Assembly (NCBI RefSeq): GCF_000187245.1
Contig: NC_027864.1
Location: 186,001-250,000 of the forward strand
Origin: Ogataea parapolymorpha DL-1
Taxonomy: Eukaryota > Ascomycota > Pichiomycetes > Pichiales > Pichiaceae
Direction: 5' to 3'
Length of the DNA: 64,000 bases
Shown: piece after piece, positions 47,715-58,929 of the stretch
Layout: every line of letters begins with the position of its first letter
How positions within the stretch are numbered: position 1 is the stretch's first letter
Made by a program: the position numbers and the translations under genes
The notes under the pieces: model-generated
The model's input: only the letters and a program-made list of their open reading frames with translations
Databases searched by the model: none
What the model was told of the DNA's origin: nothing

Positions 47715-49271
47715 ATGCTCAGAACCTCTCTTAGATCGTTGGCCAAACCAGCCTCCAGAGTTAGTCTAAGATACTACTCTTCTTACCCACTTTCCACCAC
47801 CGTGACGCTGCCTAACGGAAAGTCCTATGAGCAGCCTACCGGTTTGTTTATCAACAACGAGTTTGTTCCTTCCAAGCAGCACAAAACGTTTGAGGTGATC
47901 AACCCCGCCACCGAGGAGGAGATCTGCCATGTTTACGAGGCCAGAAAGGAGGATGTCGATGATGCTGTCGACGCCGCAGAAAAGGCCTTCAAGGGCTCCT
48001 GGAGCACTGCCGACCCTGCTATTCGTGGCAAGGCCCTGTGGAACCTGGCCGAGCTGCTGGAGGCCCACAAGGATACCCTGGCCGCAATTGAGTCCCTCGA
48101 CAACGGTAAGGCTCTGCAGTTGGCCCACGGTGATGTGGCGCTCGTGATCAACTACATCAGATCCTGCGCTGGCTGGGCCGACAAGCTGACCGGTCAGTAC
48201 ATCGACACTGGCGACACCCACCACACTTACACCAAGAGAGAGCCTATTGGAGTGTGTGGTCAGATCATCCCATGGAACTTCCCTCTTTTGATGTGGTCCT
48301 GGAAGGTTGGACCTGCTCTGGCTGCCGGTAACACTGTTGTGCTGAAGACCGCCGAGAGCACGCCATTGTCCGCCCTGTACGCCTCGCAACTTGTCAAGGA
48401 GGCCGGAATCCCAGCCGGAGTGGTCAACATTGTGTCTGGATTCGGTAAGATCACCGGAGACGCCATTGCCAGCCACCCTAAGATCAAGAAGCTTGCATTC
48501 ACCGGCTCCACCGCGACCGGAAGACATATCATGAAGGTTGCTGCCGACTCCAACCTCAAGAAGGTGACCCTGGAGCTTGGAGGAAAGTCTGCCAACATTG
48601 TGTTTGACGACGCCGACGTCAAGACCGCCATCAGCGCTCTCGTTGCCGGTATTTTCTACAACTCCGGAGAGGTTTGCTCTGCCGGTTCCAGAGTGTTTGT
48701 CCAGGAGGGTATTTACGAGGAGATCCTCAAGGAGTTCAAGGCTGCTGCCGAGACGCTCAAGGTGGGTGACCCATTCGATCTGTCCACCTTCCAAGGTGCC
48801 CAAACTTCCCAGATGCAATTGAACAAGATTCTCGGCTACGTCGACATTGCTCACCAGGAGGGAGGTAGACTCATCACCGGAGGTGAGAGATTGGGCAACA
48901 AGGGATTCTTCGTCAAGCCAACGATCTTTGCCGACGTGACCCCAGACATGAGAGCATACAAGGAGGAGATCTTTGGACCATTTGCCGTGATCACGCCATT
49001 CAAGACGGCCGACGAGGTGATCGAGCTGGCTAACGACTCCGAGTACGGACTTGCTGCTGGTGTGCACACCAAGTCGATCGACACCGCCACCTACGTCTCC
49101 AACAAGCTTGAGGCCGGTTCTGTCTGGATCAACACCTACAACGACTTCCACCAGATGGTGCCATTCGGAGGCTACAAGCAGTCCGGTATTGGCCGTGAAA
49201 TGGGTGCCCAGGCTCTCGACAACTACACCCAGTGGAAGGCTGTGAGAATTGGTCTCCAGAAGCCAACCTAA
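47715..49271 (+). CDS. ALD4: Mitochondrial aldehyde dehydrogenase
   Basis: The 518-residue protein has an N-terminal mitochondrial presequence ([21 protein letters not shown]) and the full ALDH fold. Catalytic residues are visible: Asn188 in IPWNFP, Glu287 in LELGGKS and Cys321 in GEVCSAGSR. It oxidises acetaldehyde to acetate with NAD(P)+. It is of the Ald4/Ald5 type; which of the two cannot be settled. Codon use is highly biased, indicating strong expression, which agrees with the long motif-rich promoter. A 461-codon frame on the opposite strand is a by-product of that bias. Confidence 0.95.
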   Translation: MLRTSLRSLAKPASRVSLRYYSSYPLSTTVTLPNGKSYEQPTGLFINNEFVPSKQHKTFEVINPATEEEICHVYEARKEDVDDAVDAAEKAFKGSWSTADPAIRGKALWNLAELLEAHKDTLAAIESLDNGKALQLAHGDVALVINYIRSCAGWADKLTGQYIDTGDTHHTYTKREPIGVCGQIIPWNFPLLMWSWKVGPALAAGNTVVLKTAESTPLSALYASQLVKEAGIPAGVVNIVSGFGKITGDAIASHPKIKKLAFTGSTATGRHIMKVAADSNLKKVTLELGGKSANIVFDDADVKTAISALVAGIFYNSGEVCSAGSRVFVQEGIYEEILKEFKAAAETLKVGDPFDLSTFQGAQTSQMQLNKILGYVDIAHQEGGRLITGGERLGNKGFFVKPTIFADVTPDMRAYKEEIFGPFAVITPFKTADEVIELANDSEYGLAAGVHTKSIDTATYVSNKLEAGSVWINTYNDFHQMVPFGGYKQSGIGREMGAQALDNYTQWKAVRIGLQKPT

Positions 49272-49476
49272 AATGCCGATTTAAGCTAGTAACGTGTGTA
49301 AGAATTCAGATTGATGCAACAATTAAATTTATTCATTATGTGCTTACATCATCTCTCATGTAGTTTTTTTAATTCCTACGCTCCAGATTTTTGTGTCCCG
49401 TTTGCGCAAAACATAAACAAAATAAAAAATATCAAAATAAAAACAATAACGTCAACCCATCTCATCCTTTGCCAGC

Positions 49477-52362
49477 ATGTTTTCCACGTTGGTGGAGAAT
49501 TTCCAAGAGAATGAGCCTCTTTTTGACCATCCGTTGCTCTTTCCGGCGCCCTCCGAGTCCGAGATCGCCCATTTCCAGAACGAAAGGCTGCTCCAGGGCA
49601 CCATCGAGTCTGCCGTTTGCCATCTCACGTCTCCTGGGTCGATCGACTACCAGTTTCTTGTCGACTTCTTTCTGTCATATAGGGAGTTTATAGAGCCATT
49701 GCCGCTGCTCGAACTGCTGCTTTGCCGGCTCACCTGGGCCCTCAAACGGGCCAACAACATTTCTCCCTTAGAGGACAATACACAAGCTCCGCCAATGGGG
49801 CAGGCATTCTACTCGGCGATCTTAGTGCGCACATTTGTGATGTTACGCCATTGGCTGCTCAACCATTTCCCCGATTTTGTCAAGGATAGACGTCTAAGAC
49901 AGCTGCTCTGTGGGGCTCTCAACGAGATCGCCACGCGGGACGAGTTCCGCGGCGAGCCCGATTCGCTGTGCACGAAGGTGATCGTCGACCTGAAGAAGCT
50001 GTATGCACGCATGTGCAGCGCATACTGGGACACCGGCGACGTGGTGGACGGTCTGGCCGATGCGGTGAATGCGCACGAGAACGCCCGCAATATGCGTGTG
50101 AGCGCGCTGGGTTTGCAGCAGCTCAGGGACAAGAACGTGCGCCGGTCGCAGATCTTGTCCGTGGTGGAAGGCAGCGGTGCCCACGCCGAGGAGACAGCGA
50201 TTTTGCATCCGAAAGCGTCGCTCAACTGTCTCGCAAACCAGTCGCCGCTATACGACGAGATTCTGGGCGACGTCAAGGCCACGCCGATCCAGGGCGTGCG
50301 CAAGCTGAGCCAGCTGATGGATCTGGAAGACAAAGAGAACGGATTTTGTTTGAACGGCAAGGTGGACGTTTTTACAGAGAGCAAAGTGGAGAAGATCACG
50401 CCGACGACGCCGCTGAAGAAACTGGTTAAGCCAAACCAGAAACACACACACGGCCCGCGCAAAACACGAAAATTGTTCCATCTATTCAGCAAGCCGGAAA
50501 CAACGCGTGCAAAGACAGTGGTGAGCGAAATTCCATTGTTGGGGTCCGACAACGTCGACCTGCTCAGTTCCAGAGTGATTACCGAGTTCGGCTACTACCA
50601 GGAACAAGCACAGACGCGCCGACCGGTTCCCAAGGCAGCAGCTGCGCCAGCTGCACGTGATTCATCTGAGCTGTTCAACGCTGAAGTTTACGACCAATCA
50701 CCAACAAAGGGGAAAGAAAAGCGCACGATGGACGACACAGAAGAGATTTTGAATGCGATCAACCATTCGAACGGCTCGTTTAGAACACCTTCTGTGAGTA
50801 TCAACTGGTCTTCGTTTGCTGACGGTACCGTGATGGAGGCCGACGTTGAGCGGATCTTGGAGCAAGGAGCAGAGCCGAGCCAGAGCTCGGCCAAATCGTA
50901 CATGTCTTACGACTCGGACCTTTCATCCCGTCACTCGCGACAGTCCAGCGGACACCATATGCTAAGAAAGAAACTGTCATTCTCAAACTTGAGGGAACAG
51001 GAGCAGGAGCAGGAAAGAGAAGAGAAGACAGAAGAAATAGATCCCGAGATGCCCCGGATAGACGAGATCACCTCGCAGCCTACACTCTACCTCTACGAGC
51101 TTCCCTTTTTCGGCACGTCTCTCCCCCACGAAGACGATTTTGAGTACGAAACAGAAACGGCCTCCATCATACTGTCCGGGTCGTACCATCTGCCGTACCC
51201 CGGCATCTCCGAGAACGCCATTGCCGAGCTGGCTGCCATTCCAGACGAAAAATACACCGACAACCCAGTCAACCACGCATTGCTGAAGCTCAGAGGACAG
51301 CAGCCTGCTGCACAGCCCCAGGTGGTTTACGGGCTAAATGACGAGCACTCACAGGAGTCGGACTCGAGCCTGGACGAGGTAAAGCTGGAACGCAAGGTCC
51401 GCGACCTGTTTATCCAGCCAGCAGCCACCAAAACAGAGCAAAAGGCGCCAACACCGTACCGTTTCTCGGTAGCACGGCATTCTGTTGCTAGTCACGTTTC
51501 CAAATTCACGCTCCAATCCTTATCGAACACGCCCAGCAGGACGCTTGCCGTTCCCTCTGGACTATCTGTCGAGGAAATCATGTACAAGGGCACGCACGTT
51601 CCGTTTATTCTGGGCCACGAGTCGCACGTGATTGCCAAGCAGCTGACCCTCATCGAGCGGGACTTTCTGCTCGAAATCGACTGGCACGAGCTGATAGACC
51701 TTGAATGGGACAAACCTCTGGAGCCCTACAACTCTTGGCTCAGACTGCTGTTTGACGAGCAGTCCAAAACAGGGCTGCGGATGATCACCCTGCGGTTCAA
51801 CCTGGCCACCAACTGGATCATCTCTGAGATTCTGCTGTGCAAGTCTGTTGCTCTGCGTGCGCTCACGCTATCGCGATTTATACACGTTGCCAACAACTGT
51901 CTCAAAATGCAGAATTACTCCACCCTGTACCAGATTGTGCTGGCTCTGAACTCATCGATCATCAAGAAACTAAAGACCACATGGAACACGGTGGACGTGG
52001 GTGACCTGCTGCTCTTCAAGAAACTTAAAGACCTGTGCAGTCCAGAACGCAACTTTGCCAACTTCCGTGCCGAGCTGCGCCAGATCCGTGCGTCCAAGGG
52101 CATCATCCCGTTCTTGGCGTTGGATTTGAGCGACCTCACGGTCAACAGTGAGCGGCCGACCACGACCGTCGCGGAATACGAATTGATCAACATCGACAAA
52201 TTCCGCGTCTCATGCGGTATCCTCAAGAACATGCTCCGCAACATCGAGTACTCGAAAATCTACAATTTCCAGAAACACCCGCAACTGCTGTCCAAATGTC
52301 TGTATATTAGCTGTTTGAGCGAGCAGGAGATGGATTATTGTTACAGCCATCTAGAAGAGTGA
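49477..52362 (+). CDS. LTE1: Mitotic-exit regulator Lte1, RasGEF-like
   Basis: The 961-residue protein has an N-terminal RasGEF-N domain (about 35-180), a long disordered middle and a C-terminal Cdc25/RasGEF domain (about 710-960) with IERDFLLEIDWHELIDLEW, RFNLATNWIISEILLC and RIS-like FIHVANNCLKMQNYSTLYQIVLAL. This is the architecture of Lte1, which promotes mitotic exit at the bud cortex, acting on Bfa1/Kin4 rather than as a true GEF in S. cerevisiae. That protein is longer (1435 residues). Its stop is three bases from the stop of the convergent gene. Confidence 0.85.
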   Translation: MFSTLVENFQENEPLFDHPLLFPAPSESEIAHFQNERLLQGTIESAVCHLTSPGSIDYQFLVDFFLSYREFIEPLPLLELLLCRLTWALKRANNISPLEDNTQAPPMGQAFYSAILVRTFVMLRHWLLNHFPDFVKDRRLRQLLCGALNEIATRDEFRGEPDSLCTKVIVDLKKLYARMCSAYWDTGDVVDGLADAVNAHENARNMRVSALGLQQLRDKNVRRSQILSVVEGSGAHAEETAILHPKASLNCLANQSPLYDEILGDVKATPIQGVRKLSQLMDLEDKENGFCLNGKVDVFTESKVEKITPTTPLKKLVKPNQKHTHGPRKTRKLFHLFSKPETTRAKTVVSEIPLLGSDNVDLLSSRVITEFGYYQEQAQTRRPVPKAAAAPAARDSSELFNAEVYDQSPTKGKEKRTMDDTEEILNAINHSNGSFRTPSVSINWSSFADGTVMEADVERILEQGAEPSQSSAKSYMSYDSDLSSRHSRQSSGHHMLRKKLSFSNLREQEQEQEREEKTEEIDPEMPRIDEITSQPTLYLYELPFFGTSLPHEDDFEYETETASIILSGSYHLPYPGISENAIAELAAIPDEKYTDNPVNHALLKLRGQQPAAQPQVVYGLNDEHSQESDSSLDEVKLERKVRDLFIQPAATKTEQKAPTPYRFSVARHSVASHVSKFTLQSLSNTPSRTLAVPSGLSVEEIMYKGTHVPFILGHESHVIAKQLTLIERDFLLEIDWHELIDLEWDKPLEPYNSWLRLLFDEQSKTGLRMITLRFNLATNWIISEILLCKSVALRALTLSRFIHVANNCLKMQNYSTLYQIVLALNSSIIKKLKTTWNTVDVGDLLLFKKLKDLCSPERNFANFRAELRQIRASKGIIPFLALDLSDLTVNSERPTTTVAEYELINIDKFRVSCGILKNMLRNIEYSKIYNFQKHPQLLSKCLYISCLSEQEMDYCYSHLEE

Positions 52363-52365
52363 CAT

Positions 52366-53091
52366 TCAGTATATGCTAATTATCAAGAATACCACGCTCA
52401 CCAGTGCCAGAAGCAGCATGTTGTGCTGCACTCCACGGGCAATGATTTCGCTCTTTTTCTGTCCCTCGACAACGCGGAGGTCTGCGTCGAAATTGTCCAA
52501 TTTCGCTTTGCTGACGCCCAATTCGCGCTTGACCACGTCCAGCCGCGAATTGAGATCATTCAGGTTGCTGAATATGTCGCTCGTGCACAGCTGGTCGATC
52601 TCCTGCTCCTTGGCCCCCAGCACGTTCAAAAAGCCCGTCAGATTGTCCAAATTTTCCTCTAGATGTCTGTTCAGCAGCTCCAGATCCTGCGTGCGGAAGT
52701 CCAGCTCCTTCAGCAGGTTCATATTTTCTGTCTCGATGCTCTCAAGCCGCTTGTCGACGTTGTCTGCCACGAGCGACTCGAGCTCCTCGAACTTGGACCG
52801 CACCTGCAAACACACGCTGGCGCGGCGTTTGCGGCCAATTTTCGAGATAGTCGGGCCCAACACTTTGGTGGGCGAGATCTGGTCGGAGACACTGGGCACA
52901 GACAGGTAATGTCGGTGGTCCGGGCCCTGGATATTGACGAGCGAGGCGGAGCGGTCGATGCTTCTATGCGGCGTGTTGTGGCTCGTGTTGCTGGGCGTGA
53001 CGTACAGCGACGGTACCGACGGCACCGACTGCTGCGACCCGGCAGACACGAAGCCGGGGCGGTCGACGACGATCTGGGGACGCGGAGGCAT
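52366..53091 (-). CDS. Unknown tail-anchored coiled-coil protein
   Basis: The 241-residue protein has a Ser/Pro-rich N-terminus with candidate CDK sites (VTPSNTS, ISPTKVLGP), a basic KIGRKRR patch near 84-90, a long coiled coil (about 97-215) and a final hydrophobic segment LLLALVSVVFLIISIY that ends the protein. This predicts a tail anchor with no lumenal domain. A spindle-pole or nuclear-envelope component (Kar1- or Mps2-like) or a membrane tether would fit, but I see no diagnostic motif. It is divergent from MYO2. Confidence 0.6.
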   Translation of the reverse strand: MPPRPQIVVDRPGFVSAGSQQSVPSVPSLYVTPSNTSHNTPHRSIDRSASLVNIQGPDHRHYLSVPSVSDQISPTKVLGPTISKIGRKRRASVCLQVRSKFEELESLVADNVDKRLESIETENMNLLKELDFRTQDLELLNRHLEENLDNLTGFLNVLGAKEQEIDQLCTSDIFSNLNDLNSRLDVVKRELGVSKAKLDNFDADLRVVEGQKKSEIIARGVQHNMLLLALVSVVFLIISIY

Positions 53092-53303
53092 TGTATAGTG
53101 AATATAGAATGTATTTAATTTTTAGTCACCGGTACTGCAAAATGGCAGACGGTCGCGTTTTAAATCAAAATATCGCCAACTTTAAAACACATTTATTTTC
53201 CTTTGTTGGTAATAGCCAGTACGCCGATTAGTAAAACCAGCACAACCCGGCCCTGCCAATTGGAAAAAAGTCCCCGAGCTCTGGCAACTACCAAGAGAAC
53301 ACC

Positions 53304-56300
53304 ATGGAGACCCATTTTGAGCCCGGAACGTAAGTACCAGACCGACCCATATCGCTAACCTTTAGCCGCTGCTGGATCCCAGACGACAAGGTGGGATGGC
53401 TGGGCGTGGAAGTCACGGCCGTCAACAAGAAGGACGGCAAGTTTGCGATCGATCTCGTGAGTGAAGACGGCGCAAAAAAAGTCACCATCGAGACAGATAA
53501 TCTGAATGAAAACAATACACAACTCCCACTGCTGAGAAACCAGGTAGAGACCGTGGAGGACCTGACCGAGCTGTCACATCTGAACGAGCCATCTGTTCTT
53601 AATGCCATCAAGCTCAGATATGCCCAGTTCAGCATCTATACATACTCTGGTATCGTGCTGATCGCGATCAACCCTTTCCAGCGCAACGACGAACTGTATT
53701 CGCCTCACAGAATTCAGCGATACGCGTCCAAAACGAGGGGCGAAGAGGAACCCCATCTGTTTGCCATCGCAGAGGACGCGTATCGTTGCATGAAAACGGA
53801 TGGTCAGAACCAGTCGATCGTTGTCTCTGGAGAATCGGGGGCGGGAAAAACCGTGTCTGCCAAATACATCATGCGGTATTTTGCGTCTGTCGACTCTGAC
53901 CACAACAACCACGACATGTCGGACACAGAAAAACAGATCCTGGCCACGAATCCTATCATGGAGGCCTTTGGTAATGCCAAGACTACAAGAAACGACAACT
54001 CGTCCAGATTTGGCAAGTATCTCGAGATCCTATTTGACCAGAACGTTGTCATCATCGGCGCCAGCATCAGAACTTACCTGCTAGAGCGCTCGCGTCTGGT
54101 TTTCCAGCCGGCTACCGAGAGAAACTACCATATCTTCTACCAGATGGTGGAAGGTCTGGACGAGGCTTCCAAGAAAGAATTTGGACTTTCATCCGTGGAA
54201 GACTTTTTCTACTTGAACCAGGGCAAAATGCCACGTATTGCCGGTGTAGATGATGCCAAAGAGTTCAAAGAGACTTGTGATTCGCTTGCCTTGGTCGGTA
54301 TCACTCAGGAGAGAATGCACGAGGTTTTCAAGATTTTGTCTGCTCTGCTGCACATCGGAAACATTGAGATCACAAAGACGAGAAATGACGCAATTTTATC
54401 GCCAGACGAGCCGAACCTCGTCAAGGCCTGCGAGTTGCTTGGAATCGATGCTGCTGGGTTTGCGAAATGGATTGTCAGGAAACAGATTACCACCAGATCA
54501 GAGAAAATTGTGTCTAACTTGAATCACCAGCAGGCCACGGTGGCAAGAGACTCGGTCGCTAAATATATTTACTCGTCTCTTTTCGACTGGCTTGTCGACT
54601 ACATCAATTCTGATCTTTGTCCGCCAGAACTGAAGAGCAAAGTGAAATCATTCATTGGTGTTCTGGATATTTATGGTTTCGAGCACTTCGATAAGAACTC
54701 TTTTGAGCAGTTCTGTATCAACTATGCCAACGAAAAACTGCAACAGGAGTTCACTCAACACGTTTTCAAGCTCGAACAAGAAGAGTACGTCAAGGAGGAG
54801 ATTGAGTGGTCATTCATCGAGTTTTCCGATAACCAGCCGTGTATTGATGTGATCGAAAACAGACTTGGTATATTGTCGTTGCTGGACGAAGAATCGAGAC
54901 TGCCTTCTGGAAGCGACCAGTCATGGATTGAGAAAATGTATCAGTCTCTCACCAAATCTCCTTATGACCAATCTTTCAAGAAGCCCAGGTTCGGAAATAA
55001 CAAGTTCATCGTTAGTCACTATGCTCTGGACGTCACCTATGATTCAGAAGGATTTATTGAGAAAAATAGGGATACTGTTTCTGAAGGGCAGCTGGAAGTT
55101 TTGAAAGCCACAAAGAACGGTTTGTTGGCCGAGGTTTTGGCAACAGTCGACAAACAAGCCGAAAAACTTGCTGCCGAGCAAGCTGCTGCTGCTGCTGCTG
55201 CTAAGCCTGGCAAGAAAGCTGTCAAAAAGCCAACGCTCGGTTCTATTTTCAAGTCGTCTTTGATTGAGCTTATGAACACAATCAACTCGACTAATGTTCA
55301 CTACATCAGATGTATCAAGCCAAATGAGGAGAAGAAGGCGTGGGAATTTGACCCATTGATGGTTCTGTCTCAATTACGTGCCTGTGGTGTTTTGGAGACC
55401 ATCAAGATCTCGTGCGCAGGATTCCCATCCAAGGCAACCTATCCGGATTTTGCCAGATACTATTCAATTCTTTTGCCGTCCAGTGAGAAGGAGAACTATT
55501 TGCGTGGCTCTGGCTCTGAAGAGGAAGCCATCGAGCTTACCAAAAAGATCCTGAAAAATACCATTGATGATGAGCGCAAATACCAGACAGGAAAGACCAA
55601 GATATTTTTCAAAGCAGGTATTCTTGCTTTATTGGAGAAGTACAGATCAAACAAGATCAAGCAGTCTGCCGTGACAATCCAGAAGCATTTGAAGGGCCAC
55701 CACCAGCGCAAGGAATATTCCCAAGTGCGTAGATCGCTACTGCGGACACAATCTCTTGCTAGAGGATTTTTGGCCCGACAACGAATCAGAAAGGAGATGG
55801 AGAATGATGCTTCTATCAAGATCCAATCTCTTATTAGAGGTTATTTTGTGCGGTCCAGATACAATTCTTCTAGAGCGTCGCTTGTGTCGTTACAGGCTAT
55901 TTTGAGAGGCCATCTCTATAGAAGCAAATTGAGAGAGTCGCTACAAAAAGATGCGGCTACCTTGATCCAATCTGCCCTCAGAGGAAGAGCGGCCAGAAAT
56001 CACTACAAGAAAACACTGTGGGCTGTGGTCTTTGCTCAAAGCTGTTTCCGTCGCCAAGTTGCTCGTAAGGAGTATTTGCACCTAAGAGCTGAGGCAAAGT
56101 CCGTTAACAAGCTGCAAGAAGTGCAATACAGTCTTGAAAACAAGGTCATAGAGCTGACGCAGTCGTTGACCTCCAAGATCGACGATAACTCGAAATTAAT
56201 GAGCGAGATCGAGATTCTCAGGTCGCAGGTTTCCGATTCCCAGAAACAGCACGCCGAGTTCAAGTCGAGAGAGCTAGAATTCAACCAAAAGTACGATTCT

Positions 56301-57947
56301 ACAGTTTCGAAACACACAGAAAGCTTGAGTGCCTTGAATGCAGAGTTGGAGAAATACAAGCAGGATTACGAAGCGGCACGCCAGAAAGTCGACGAGCTTA
56401 CGCAGCAGCAGGCACAGTTGAAGAAAGAGCTCGAAGAGAACGTTGAACAACTCAAGGCCGCTCAGAAAGCGCTTGACGAGTCACAGAAAGAGAACGGCGA
56501 TCTGAATAGTTCAATCTTGCAACTAAAACAAGAACTATTGGAGTTGCAGAACCAGATTTCCGTCGGTGCTCCTGCCCTTGGTAAGTCACGTGCCAGAGGC
56601 ACTCCAGGCTCTCCAGGCTTAAACCACAAGAGTAACGGCAACTACGAACCTCGTCCAGCGTCGATCGTGACCACGACCTCGAATAAAGACGATATGGATC
56701 TTGAAGCCATCAACAGCGAGCTGTGGTCTTTGCTGCGCAATTCGCAGGCTTTGCACAAAGAAACAGTCGATGGTTTGCTGAAGGGTGTTAGACTGCCGTC
56801 TGCTGCCGTGGCCTCTGAGCTCACCCGCAAAGAGGTTCTTTTCCCAGCACGGATCATCATCATTATTCTGAGCGATATGTGGCGGCTTGGTCTCACTTCT
56901 GAGAGTGAGGCGTTCCTGGGCGAAGTCCTGGGCGTGATACAGAGCATTGTGAGCGGATTGAAGGACGACGACGTGATCAAGCATGGTGCCTTCTGGCTGA
57001 CCAACACCCACGAGCTGTATTCGTTTGTTGCCTATGCGCAGTCCACCATTCTGGCTAACGACTCCATCAGCAAAGACATGAGCGACTCGGAGTACGACGA
57101 GTACTTGAAACTGGTTGCAGTTGTGAGAGAAGATTTCGAATCGTTGTCGTACAACATCTACAACATGTGGATGAAGAAGTTGCAGAAGGACCTTGAGAAG
57201 AAGTGCATTTCTGCTGTGGTTCTGGCACAGGCTCTGCCTGGGTTCCTTGCTCCGGAGTCGTCGCCGTTTTTGAGCAAGATGTTCCAGAACAATCAGCAGT
57301 ACAAGATGGATGACATTTTGACGTTCTTCAACAACGTGTACTGGGCGATGAAGGCCTATTTCATAGAGCCTCGCGTGATGAACGAGGTTCTGATCGAGCT
57401 GTTGAAGTTTGTGGACGCTGTCTGTTTCAACGACCTGATAATGAGACGGAACTTTCTGTCATGGAAGCGTGGTCTCCAGCTGAACTACAACGTGACGCGT
57501 CTGGAGGAGTGGTGCAACGGCCACCAGATTCCGGACGGGTCGACGTATCTGTCGCACCTGCTGCAGGTTTCCAAACTCCTACAACTGCGGAAGAACTCGC
57601 CGGAGGACATCGACATAATATTCGAAATCTGCCACTCGCTGAAGCCCGTGCAGGTGCAGAAGCTGATAGCGCAGTATGCTGTGGCCGACTACGAGGTTCC
57701 GATTGGCCCTGCTGTGACGACGTACCTGGCCGAGAAGGTGAAGAGCGACACGTCCGAGGGCGCGACCGATTTCTTCGAGCCGTTGAACCCGGAGGGCCGC
57801 TTCAACGACCCATTCAGAGACGTGGAGCTGCGTCCGTTCCACCGGGTCGAAGCGTACGTTCCTGCGTGGCTGAACATCCCTGTGATCAAGCGGATCATCG
57901 AGCTGGTGACGCGGAACGCCACTGCGCAGGAGGCTGCCACGGAGTAG
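53304..57947 (+). CDS. MYO2: Class V myosin heavy chain, spliced
   Basis: Coding sequence is 53304-53329 joined to 53366-57947, 1535 residues. Splicing gives METHFEPGTRCWIPDD, the class V start. Motor domain to about residue 770 with P-loop GESGAGKT at 164-171; then six IQ-type light-chain sites (about 770-915); coiled coil (about 920-1085); and the globular cargo-binding (DIL) tail (about 1150-1520). It moves secretory vesicles, vacuoles, peroxisomes and mitochondria along actin cables into the bud. A run of seven alanines (615-621, encoded by GCT repeats at 55182-55202) sits in the Lys-rich loop 2. S. cerevisiae Myo2 is 1574 residues. Confidence 0.97.
53330..53365 (+). other. MYO2 intron, 36 nt
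   Basis: Donor GTAAGT, branch GCTAAC, acceptor TTTAG; 7 nt from branch adenosine to the end. Unspliced reading terminates immediately (ACG TAA). Confidence 0.95.
55182..55202 (+). repeat. In-frame GCT microsatellite in MYO2 (seven copies)
   Basis: Seven perfect GCT codons encode an alanine run in the loop 2 region of the myosin motor. Confidence 0.95.
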
Positions 57948-57981
57948 ATAGAAGTAACGTGTTAGAGGCGTGTTAAATAGT

Positions 57982-58338
57982 CTAATTACTGAAATGGATG
58001 GCGATAGGCACAATGATGACCACCAGGAGAATGACAATCACAAGAGCAAGACACAGCTTGAGCTTGAGGTTCTTTTTCCACATGTCTTTTCTGACCTGGT
58101 TGGCAGATCTGTTGAACAGTTTTGCGTTTGTGCTGAGGTCGTTTGCACGGGTGTCGATATCCTCCAGCACCTCTCCTCTCTGGTTGATGGCCTCAATGTT
58201 GTTTCTCATGATTCCGGCCGTTTCCTGGAGCGTGTTCTGCAAATTGTGCAGGTTCTGGTTCGACGGCTGCGTGTTCTGTTCCTTTTGCGCGTCGTCATTG
58301 AACGGGTTGTATGGGTCGTAAGCCTGGGCGCCGGACAT
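57982..58338 (-). CDS. SNC1: Exocytic v-SNARE, synaptobrevin type
   Basis: The 118-residue protein has a SNARE motif with the zero-layer arginine Arg54 in AINQRGEVLEDI, the synaptobrevin signature RANDLSTNAKLFNRSANQVRKDMWWK-like block (here RKDMWKKN), and a C-terminal membrane anchor (about 93-113). Snc1/2 drives fusion of post-Golgi vesicles and is recycled by endocytosis. Only one copy is seen. It has no intron, unlike S. cerevisiae SNC1. It converges with MYO2, which carries the same vesicles, with 34 bases between stops. Confidence 0.96.
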   Translation of the reverse strand: MSGAQAYDPYNPFNDDAQKEQNTQPSNQNLHNLQNTLQETAGIMRNNIEAINQRGEVLEDIDTRANDLSTNAKLFNRSANQVRKDMWKKNLKLKLCLALVIVILLVVIIVPIAIHFSN

Positions 58339-58427
58339 TTTTGAAGGCGAAGTAATGACAGATAAATATTTCCAGATTAATTTGGAGCCTCCGGTTTGGG
58401 GTGTGCTCCTAAATAAAAGTTTACCTC

Positions 58428-58865
58428 ATGGGCAGTGTATTTCTTCCGCATCTGCGCACGGGCTGGCACGTCGACCAGGCCATCTTGTCCGAGGATGACC
58501 GGCTTGTGGTAATCCGTTTTGGACGCGACGCCGACCGCGAGTGCATGCTGATGGACGAGATGCTGTACAGCATTTCTGCCAAGGTGAGCCAGTTCGCGGT
58601 GGTGTATCTATGCGACATTGACGAGGTCCCGGACTTCAACGAGATGTACGAGTTGTACGATCCGATGACGGTGATGTTTTTCTACCGCAACAAGCACATG
58701 ATGTGCGACTTTGGCACGGGAAACAACAACAAGCTCAATTTTATGGTTGGCGACAAGCAGGAGCTGATCGACATTATCGAAACGATATACCGGGGTGCTG
58801 TCAAGGGCAAGGGTCTGGTAGTGAGCCCGAAGGACTACAGCTACACGGGACGGGGCAGGATGTAG
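58428..58865 (+). CDS. DIB1: U4/U6.U5 tri-snRNP protein Dib1 (DIM1)
   Basis: The 145-residue protein is a thioredoxin-fold spliceosome subunit with LPHLRTGWHVDQAI, VVIRFGRDADRECMLMDE, VYLCDIDEVPDFNEMYELYDP, GTGNNNKLN and the final SPKDYSYTGRGRM. It is one of the most conserved splicing proteins and must leave before spliceosome activation. S. cerevisiae Dib1 is 143 residues. Confidence 0.98.
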   Translation: MGSVFLPHLRTGWHVDQAILSEDDRLVVIRFGRDADRECMLMDEMLYSISAKVSQFAVVYLCDIDEVPDFNEMYELYDPMTVMFFYRNKHMMCDFGTGNNNKLNFMVGDKQELIDIIETIYRGAVKGKGLVVSPKDYSYTGRGRM

Positions 58866-58929
58866 GGGCAGATGCAAAGACCATGTATTATTTATAGAGG
58901 AAGCCAAAATAAATATTTTTAATTATATT

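Noticed and set aside
47766..49151. 461-codon open frame antisense to the aldehyde dehydrogenase gene
   Set aside because: It mirrors the sense gene exactly, has no family features and arises because biased sense codons rarely give stops on the other strand.
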